Shown piece after piece: positions 58,396 to 64,000 of a stretch of DNA of 64,000 bases. The notes below the pieces were generated by a model that saw only the letters and a program-made list of their open reading frames with translations, searched no databases and was not told where the DNA came from. Source of the stretch: Metabacillus halosaccharovorans (GTDB taxonomy: Bacteria > Bacillota > Bacilli > Bacillales > Bacillaceae). The number at the start of each line of letters is the position of its first letter. Position 1 is the stretch's first letter. Where the stretch lies: NCBI RefSeq assembly GCF_002019635.1, contig NZ_KV917371.1, positions 2,728,001 through 2,792,000 of the forward strand, given 5' to 3'. The translations under genes and the position numbers were made by a program.

Positions 58396-60145
58396 AGCAG
58401 TTCATATTCGAGCTTTTTGGTCTTTAATTAAAAATTCCAAGCCGCCTGTAAAAATTTTTTGTGTGGCTGCTATTCTAAGTTTGCTTGAGACAGGAGCAGG
58501 ACTAATTGTTCCTCTGTTTACAAAGTCATTGGTTGATCAGCTTTCCCAATCTACTCTAGAATTGTCCGTTATTTTTTTATTACTTTTTGCATTTATTTTG
58601 CAAACTGTCTCATCAGGCCTATCCTATTATTTTATGACCTATATAGGGGAATCAATCGTAGCTTCAATAAGAAAAAGACTCTGGAAGCATGTTCTTCATT
58701 CCCCCATCCCTTATTTTGATCAACATGAGTCGGGTGATACGATGAGCAGGATTACCCAGGATACGAACACGATCAAAACGCTCATTACACAGCACTTAAT
58801 TACGTTTATATCCGGATTAATTACCATCATTGGCTCGATTATTATTCTCCTTATTATTGATTGGAAAATGACATTGATTATGCTCATCGCTGTACCAATA
58901 TCCATCACAATTATCATGCCGTTGGGACAAAAAATGTATAAAGTTTCAAAGCTAACTCAAGATGAAATGGCAGGTTTTTCTGCAAATTTAGGGAGGGTTT
59001 TGTCCGATATCCGGCTTGTAAAAGCATTTCATGCAGAGAAAACAGAACAAGCAAAAGGAGATGAAAGAATAGACCATTTATTTAAATATGGATTAAAGGA
59101 GACACGAATACTTGCGGTTATTTCTCCTTTAATGTCATTTACTATGATGGTCGTACTTGTCTTATTAATTGGGTATGGGGGTGTTCGCGTAGCATCTGGA
59201 GCTTTATCGGCAGGTTCTCTTGTAGCCATTATTATTTACGTGTTTCAAATTGTTGTTCCCTTTAGTCAGATGGCTGGTTTTTTTACAGCATTTCAGAAGG
59301 CGATGGGAGGTGCGGAACGAATTCAACTCATCTTGTCGCTTGACAAAGAAACAAGTGAAGATAACCTAGTGGTCCAGAACCCCTCTCAAGATATTCATTT
59401 CAAAGATGTTTCCTTCAGCTATAAACAAGGTGGCTCTATACTGAAGCAAATGACATTATCCATTCCCACTGGAAAAACAACAGCATTTGTCGGTCCGAGT
59501 GGCAGTGGAAAAACGACATTATTTGCTTTACTGGAAAGATTTTATGTACCAAATACAGGTGAAATCTTACTTGGAGATACAAATATTAAGCAATTTAATT
59601 TGAAGTCATGGCGTAGTCAATTTAGTTATGTATCTCAGGAAAGCCCGCTCATGTCAGGGACAATTCGCGATAATATTATGTATGGTATGGAAAGAAATGT
59701 TTCAGAAAAGGAAATTGAAGCAGCGGCCGAACTCGCAAATGCATTAGAATTTATTTCCCGGCTTCCACAAGGATTTGATACAGAGGTCGGTGAGCGGGGA
59801 ATCAAGCTATCAGGTGGACAACGGCAACGAATTGCGATTGCCAGAGCATTAATACGTGATCCGAAAATTTTATTATTAGATGAAGCAACATCTAATTTGG
59901 ATAGCGCATCAGAGCTTCTTGTTCAAAAAGCACTTCAGCATTTAATGAAGGGGAGAACAACACTTGTCATAGCACATCGGTTATCAACTGTTGTAGACGC
60001 GGATCAAATTGTTGTTTTGGATGGTGGAAATATTACGGGTATTGGCACACATCAACAATTAGTTAAACATCATGAATTATACCAAAAGCTTGCAAAACAA
60101 CAGTTACAGGATTCTGATATGGAGAACCATACAGTTGCTTTTTAA
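58367..60145 (+). CDS. bmrA: BmrA-like multidrug ABC exporter
   Basis: This 592-aa half-transporter has six N-terminal membrane helices (to about 310) and a C-terminal ATPase: Walker A GPSGSGKTT, Q-loop YVSQESPLMSGTIRDNI, signature LSGGQRQR, Walker B ILLLDEATSNLDS and H-loop IAHRLSTV. The middle and end follow B. subtilis BmrA closely (AHRLSTVVDADQIVVLDGGNI). A homodimer would pump out hydrophobic drugs. It is co-transcribed with the MerR regulator, unlike the usual BmrA control by the leader peptide BmrB. Confidence 0.9.
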   Translation: MEMEQKSIPKAVHIRAFWSLIKNSKPPVKIFCVAAILSLLETGAGLIVPLFTKSLVDQLSQSTLELSVIFLLLFAFILQTVSSGLSYYFMTYIGESIVASIRKRLWKHVLHSPIPYFDQHESGDTMSRITQDTNTIKTLITQHLITFISGLITIIGSIIILLIIDWKMTLIMLIAVPISITIIMPLGQKMYKVSKLTQDEMAGFSANLGRVLSDIRLVKAFHAEKTEQAKGDERIDHLFKYGLKETRILAVISPLMSFTMMVVLVLLIGYGGVRVASGALSAGSLVAIIIYVFQIVVPFSQMAGFFTAFQKAMGGAERIQLILSLDKETSEDNLVVQNPSQDIHFKDVSFSYKQGGSILKQMTLSIPTGKTTAFVGPSGSGKTTLFALLERFYVPNTGEILLGDTNIKQFNLKSWRSQFSYVSQESPLMSGTIRDNIMYGMERNVSEKEIEAAAELANALEFISRLPQGFDTEVGERGIKLSGGQRQRIAIARALIRDPKILLLDEATSNLDSASELLVQKALQHLMKGRTTLVIAHRLSTVVDADQIVVLDGGNITGIGTHQQLVKHHELYQKLAKQQLQDSDMENHTVAF

Positions 60146-60230
60146 AGAACATATTTTGATATAGTTTATATCTTGGAATATCCACCTGTTCCATAGGCGA
60201 TGTATACTGTGTATACTATTCACTAACGTA

Positions 60231-60258
60231 CCTGTTGCTTTTAAAGTGACAGGTTATT
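60231..60258 (+). terminator. Possible terminator after exporter gene
   Basis: ACCTGT pairs with ACAGGT around TGCTT/AGTGA-like bases and is followed by TATTTAAAA. It is a weak intrinsic terminator. Confidence 0.45.
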
Positions 60259-60298
60259 TAAAAAAGACAAAAAACTAATTGTTAATACAGGTGATGAC

Positions 60299-61006
60299 AT
60301 GATACATACATACTTAGGTGAAACAATACATGTTGAGATAAAATACAAAAATCGGAAATCTATAGGTATTTCAATCGATAGCTTTGGAAAAATTGAAGTG
60401 CAGGCTCCGAAAAAGACACCTGATGAAAGAATACTCCGTACATTAGAGGAAAATTGGGATCTAATTCAGCAAAAAGTAAAAGAAAAGAGCGAAAGGATGA
60501 AGGGGCCTCAGATAAAGGTATATGAGAATGGTGAGAGCTTTCTTTATTTAGGAGAAACCTATCCAATAAATATCATTCATGATGTAAAGATAACCCAAGA
60601 TCATGTTGTGTTTGAAGAAGAAAGGCTGTATGTCTATGTAAAACAGCTTGATGATGATACATATAGACAAGCTTTAAAACGATTTTACTACCAGCAGTGT
60701 AAGGTATTAGTAGAAAAGAGTGTCTCTTTTTATCAAAGTAACTTCAAAACAAAACCACGTTCTATTCGTATTACAGACAGTAAAACAACATGGGGAACCT
60801 GTGACTCAAAACTTCAATTAACATTTAATTGGAGACTTGCAATGGCGCCACGGGAGGTAATTGACTATGTAGTAGTTCATGAGATGTGTCACATGGTCCA
60901 CTTAAACCACGATCGTTCCTTCTGGCGCCTGGTTGGAAAAATAATGCCTGACTATAAGGAAAAAGAAACCTGGTTGTCACTAACAAACTGGAAGATGACC
61001 GTTTAA
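60299..61006 (+). CDS. YgjP-type M48 family metallohydrolase
   Basis: This is a 235-aa protein of the YgjP-like (DUF45, WLM-related) metallopeptidase family. The zinc site is HEMCH (His194, Glu195, His198) with a third ligand His204 in HLNHDRSFW, and the preceding TTWGTCDSKLQLTFNWRL block is family specific. It is soluble, with no signal peptide. An AGGTGATG ribosome site precedes the ATG. It is monocistronic with its own terminator. The substrate is not known. Confidence 0.88.
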   Translation: MIHTYLGETIHVEIKYKNRKSIGISIDSFGKIEVQAPKKTPDERILRTLEENWDLIQQKVKEKSERMKGPQIKVYENGESFLYLGETYPINIIHDVKITQDHVVFEEERLYVYVKQLDDDTYRQALKRFYYQQCKVLVEKSVSFYQSNFKTKPRSIRITDSKTTWGTCDSKLQLTFNWRLAMAPREVIDYVVVHEMCHMVHLNHDRSFWRLVGKIMPDYKEKETWLSLTNWKMTV

Positions 61007-61013
61007 AAGCTAA

Positions 61014-61047
61014 AGGAGCTTAATCCATTATGGATTGGCTCTTTTTT
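61014..61047 (+). terminator. Terminator after metallohydrolase gene
   Basis: GAGC-TT-AATCCA pairs with TGGATT-G-GCTC around TTA, followed by TTTTTTG. Confidence 0.85.
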
Positions 61048-61326
61048 GTGACGTAAATGAATGATGTGAACACAAGAAAACATAGAATATGCCTATGAGC
61101 GGAAATAGGCTTCAATTTATGTTAAGGTAGTATAGGTAAATCTTTTTTGTCAACATTTTTTTGGTCCGGTAATCTATAATGTTTTATTAAGTACATAGGC
61201 TAACACCCTGGAAATCAGTGGTGATTAAGAAATCATCTCCTGATGGAAATGTTGTCGTGATTAAGGGAATAGTAATAATAAAGAAGTTTTTCTAAAGAAA
61301 AAGATTATGAAAGAAAGGAACATTCG
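61048..61326. other. Leader region of opuD
   Basis: No ORF is seen. A TATAAT at 61175-61180 is a likely -10, with TTGTCA (61147-61152) too far upstream (22 bp) to be a good -35. The leader would be about 140 nt. The opuD homologs in the genus are osmotically induced. Confidence 0.4.
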
Positions 61327-62844
61327 ATGAAAAAAGTATCAAACGTGTTTTGGATCACTGTTGCAATTGTTCTTGCAGCTGTAATATTTGGTGTTTCAGC
61401 ACCAGAAAGTTTTGAAGAAGCTACCGGGAATCTGCAGGCTTTTCTGACATCAGCTTTTGGTTGGTATTATTTAATATTGGTTACAATTATTGTTGTGTTT
61501 TGTGTTTTTCTTATTTTCAGTCCAGTTGGAGCCATTAAACTGGGTAAGCCTGATGAAAAGCCTGAATTCTCGAAAGGCTCTTGGTTTGCTATGTTATTTA
61601 GTGCAGGAATGGGGATTGGTCTTGTATTCTGGGGAGCTGCAGAACCTCTTTCCCACTTTATGGATCCGCCGTTAGCAGAGGGTGGAACAGCTACTGCTCA
61701 TAAAGAGGCGATGAGATATACCTTCTTTCACTGGGGAATCCATGCTTGGGCAATTTATGCAATTGTAGCCCTTTCGTTAGCTTACTTTCAATTCCGTAAA
61801 GGTGAGCCAGGTCTTATTTCAGCAACATTAAAACCTGTGTTAGGAAAAAGAGTGGAAGGTCCTTTAGGAACTGTTATCGACGTTCTTGCAGTCTTCGCCA
61901 CTGTAGTTGGGGTTGCGACAACGTTAGGATTTGGTGCAGCGCAAATTAATGGCGGTTTATCATTACTGTGGGGAGTGCCAATTAATTTCACTGTTCAATT
62001 AATTATCGTTGTGGTTGTTACAGTCCTTTTTATGATTTCAGCTTGGTCTGGTTTGGGGAAAGGAATCAAATATTTAAGTAATGCAAACATGTTCTTAGCA
62101 ATTGCCTTATTTGTTCTAATGTTTATTGCTGGTCCTACAATTCTTATCTTAAATATGTTCACTGATACATTAGGGGGATATATCCAAAATATTGTACAGA
62201 TGAGTTTCCGAATCGCTCCACTTAATGAGGAACATCGCTCTTGGATTAACGGGTGGACCATATTCTATTGGGCATGGTGGATTTCATGGTCGCCGTTCGT
62301 TGGAATCTTTATTGCCCGTGTTTCAAGAGGTAGAACCATTCGAGAATTTATTATTGGTGTTTTATTACTGCCGGCACTCGTAAGTTTTATCTGGTTTGCT
62401 GTTTTTGGTACTTCAGCGATTGAAGTTCAGAATGCAGGAAATATTGATTTAACGAGTTTTGCTACAGAGGAAGTATTATTTGCGATATTTAGTGAAATGC
62501 CATGGGCAACACTTCTTTCCATCGTGGCAATAACACTTGTTTGTACATTTTTTATTACATCTGCCGACTCAGCAACATTTGTGTTGGGAATGCAAACAAC
62601 GTATGGTTCTCTTACACCACCAAATTCAGTAAAACTAACATGGGGAGTTGCACAGTCAACTGTAGCATTAATTCTTTTATATAGCGGTGGTTTACAAGCT
62701 CTACAAAATTCATTAATTGCTGCAGCATTCCCGTTTTCAATTATTATTGTATTAATGATGATTTCTCTGTATCGTTCATTAACAAAAGAAAAGAAAGAAC
62801 TCGGTTTATATCACAAACCAAAAACACGTAAAAAGCAAGCCTGA
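61327..62844 (+). CDS. opuD: Glycine betaine BCCT transporter OpuD
   Basis: This is a 505-aa sodium-coupled betaine transporter with twelve membrane helices. The BCCT mark [14 protein letters not shown] lies near 97-110, the aromatic substrate box [20 protein letters not shown] near 310-330, and [20 protein letters not shown] near 410. It takes up glycine betaine as an osmoprotectant. AAAGGA is 8 nt from the ATG. Together with the proline symporter at 28707 it suggests osmotic stress capacity. Confidence 0.94.
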   Translation: MKKVSNVFWITVAIVLAAVIFGVSAPESFEEATGNLQAFLTSAFGWYYLILVTIIVVFCVFLIFSPVGAIKLGKPDEKPEFSKGSWFAMLFSAGMGIGLVFWGAAEPLSHFMDPPLAEGGTATAHKEAMRYTFFHWGIHAWAIYAIVALSLAYFQFRKGEPGLISATLKPVLGKRVEGPLGTVIDVLAVFATVVGVATTLGFGAAQINGGLSLLWGVPINFTVQLIIVVVVTVLFMISAWSGLGKGIKYLSNANMFLAIALFVLMFIAGPTILILNMFTDTLGGYIQNIVQMSFRIAPLNEEHRSWINGWTIFYWAWWISWSPFVGIFIARVSRGRTIREFIIGVLLLPALVSFIWFAVFGTSAIEVQNAGNIDLTSFATEEVLFAIFSEMPWATLLSIVAITLVCTFFITSADSATFVLGMQTTYGSLTPPNSVKLTWGVAQSTVALILLYSGGLQALQNSLIAAAFPFSIIIVLMMISLYRSLTKEKKELGLYHKPKTRKKQA

Positions 62845-62855
62845 ATGTTGAATAA

Positions 62856-62895
62856 AAAACAAAGGTGCAGTTCTGTTGAACTGCACCTTTTGTGT
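62856..62895. terminator. Bidirectional terminator opuD / dtpT
   Basis: AAAGGTGCAGTTC (62861-62873) pairs with GAACTGCACCTTT (62878-62890), loop TGTT, flanked by A and T runs. It serves both converging genes. Confidence 0.92.
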
Positions 62896-62902
62896 TAAAA
62901 CC

Positions 62903-64000
62903 TTATCGAACGCCCTTCATAAACACCTGAATTTTTGGTGAAAGCAGGAATAGGATAATAGCAAGGATGATTGCTACTCCTCCAATCGTACCAAAGTAAA
63001 GGTTCTCCGTTTCAGGTGTATAGAAGCCTACAATTTGAGCATTAATAGCTTGGGCAGCTGCACTTGATAGGAACCACAAGCTCATCGTTTGAGCTGAAAA
63101 GGCATTTGGCGCTAATTTTGTCGTAGCTGAGAGTCCTACAGGTGATAAGCATAGTTCACCAAGTACGACAATGAAATAACTTAGAACAAGCCATAAGGGG
63201 CTAACTAATTCACCTTCTCCAGTTAAAGCACCTGGTACAAGAATGACAATAAAGGATAAACCGGCAAACAATAACCCAAGTGAGAATTTTTTAGGAACTG
63301 TTGGCTGACGGTCCCCAAGTTTCACCCAAAGACCAGCAAAAACCGGTGCTAAGATGATAATAAATAATGGATTTAATGATTGAAACCAAGCAGGTGAAAT
63401 CGTAAATCCTAAAAACTCTAAATCTGTACGTTTATCTGCATAATGAGCAAGGATTGTGGATCCTTGTTCCTGAATCGCCCAGAACATAACAGCTGCAATA
63501 AATAACGGAATATATGCGATAATTCTTGAACGCTCAGTTGCTGTTGTTTTTGGACTGCGGTACATAACAATAAAATAAATCGTTGGGATTAAAATTCCTA
63601 AAATACCAATAAGAGCAACAAATGTATCAATAGTAAGAATACCCATTGAGATAGTAATTGCAATGATTGCTGCTAATATAACAGCACTTATTCCTATTGT
63701 GGCAAAGACTTTTTTCTTTTCAGTTGGTGATAATGGGTTTGGAACAACCGTACCAGCTAAGCCAAGGTTTTTCTTCTTAGTAAAAACAAACACTAGTAAT
63801 CCGAAAAACATACCGATTGCCGCTATACCAAAACCTAAGTGGAAGTCATGCTTCATTCCGACTTCTCCAACAATTAGTGGAGCTAAGAAACCACCAAAGT
63901 TAATACCCATATAAAAGATACTAAAACCGGCATCACGGCGATTATCAGTCTCACTGTATATATCACCAACAACACTTGAAACATTTGGTTTTAATAAGCC
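62903..64000 (-). CDS. dtpT: POT-family di/tripeptide transporter, partial
   Basis: This is a proton-coupled peptide symporter of the POT/PTR2 family. The frame stays open to the window edge, so the N-terminus is missing; the visible part starts GLLKPNVSSVVGDIY and covers about 365 residues. Family marks are DAGFSIFYMGINFGG, FWAIQEQGST and GELCLSPVGLSATTKLAP, with about ten hydrophobic helices. It imports di- and tripeptides as nutrients. The B. subtilis counterpart is YclF/DtpT. Confidence 0.93.
   Translation of the reverse strand, partial: GLLKPNVSSVVGDIYSETDNRRDAGFSIFYMGINFGGFLAPLIVGEVGMKHDFHLGFGIAAIGMFFGLLVFVFTKKKNLGLAGTVVPNPLSPTEKKKVFATIGISAVILAAIIAITISMGILTIDTFVALIGILGILIPTIYFIVMYRSPKTTATERSRIIAYIPLFIAAVMFWAIQEQGSTILAHYADKRTDLEFLGFTISPAWFQSLNPLFIIILAPVFAGLWVKLGDRQPTVPKKFSLGLLFAGLSFIVILVPGALTGEGELVSPLWLVLSYFIVVLGELCLSPVGLSATTKLAPNAFSAQTMSLWFLSSAAAQAINAQIVGFYTPETENLYFGTIGGVAIILAIILFLLSPKIQVFMKGVR

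Overview
The window is about 64 kb of low-GC Bacillaceae chromosome. It lacks transposases, phage genes, tRNAs and CRISPR arrays. Gene order from yebG-purE through pcrA-ligA-camS, gatCAB, dgkB and rlmCD follows the Bacillus subtilis purE to yefA segment, so a Bacillus-like genus is the best guess. The genus was not determined.

Region by region. (1) 1-2100: the 3' end of an rrn operon (23S 3' part, 5S, terminator), followed by a decayed second copy of the spacer-5S-terminator unit. (2) 2156-3317: a SAM methyltransferase and the NETI-motif gene yebG. (3) 3317-16746: the complete IMP biosynthesis operon purEKBCSQLFMNHD, with a PurR operator, a sigma-A promoter and a guanine riboswitch with terminator at its head. 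(4) 16727-27409: small membrane proteins, adenine deaminase (yerA), yerB, yerC and the pcrB-pcrA-ligA-camS cluster. Several dispersed intergenic repeats are interleaved here. (5) 27471-37562: a broken small gene, a membrane protein, a small accessory protein with a PutP/OpuE symporter, Hsp20, gatCAB, an AAA ATPase, dgkB and rlmCD. (6) 37594-41177: the accessory-looking part, with a gene-poor stretch, a YefM/ParE-type toxin-antitoxin pair, a Dus enzyme and two cysteine-rich membrane proteins. (7) 41254-43792 (minus strand): phoX-tatA-tatC, a Tat-exported phosphatase with its own translocase and candidate Pho boxes. (8) 44280-46747: a matrix-fibre locus of two TasA/CalY paralogs, a mini SipW-type substrate and SipW. 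(9) 46942-52136: a response regulator, histidine kinase, ABC ATPase and FtsX permease. (10) 52202-57379: nikABCDE, with a Fur-like box on its promoter. (11) 57554-60145: a MerR regulator plus BmrA-like exporter with a classical 19-bp-spacer MerR operator. (12) 60299 to the end: a YgjP-type metallohydrolase, an OpuD betaine transporter and a POT peptide transporter cut by the window edge.

How the genes work together. Purine synthesis is controlled twice, at initiation (PurR/PRPP) and by guanine-sensing termination. The TasA, PhoX, Nik and MerR units each carry a recognisable operator, so much of the regulation can be read from the DNA. No wholly new multi-gene system is evident. The least explained items are the dispersed structured repeats (several inside operons), the frameshifted mini-gene of the TasA locus and the helically phased repeats before gatC. 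All calls rest on reading the sequence and on recalled family knowledge; no database search was run.
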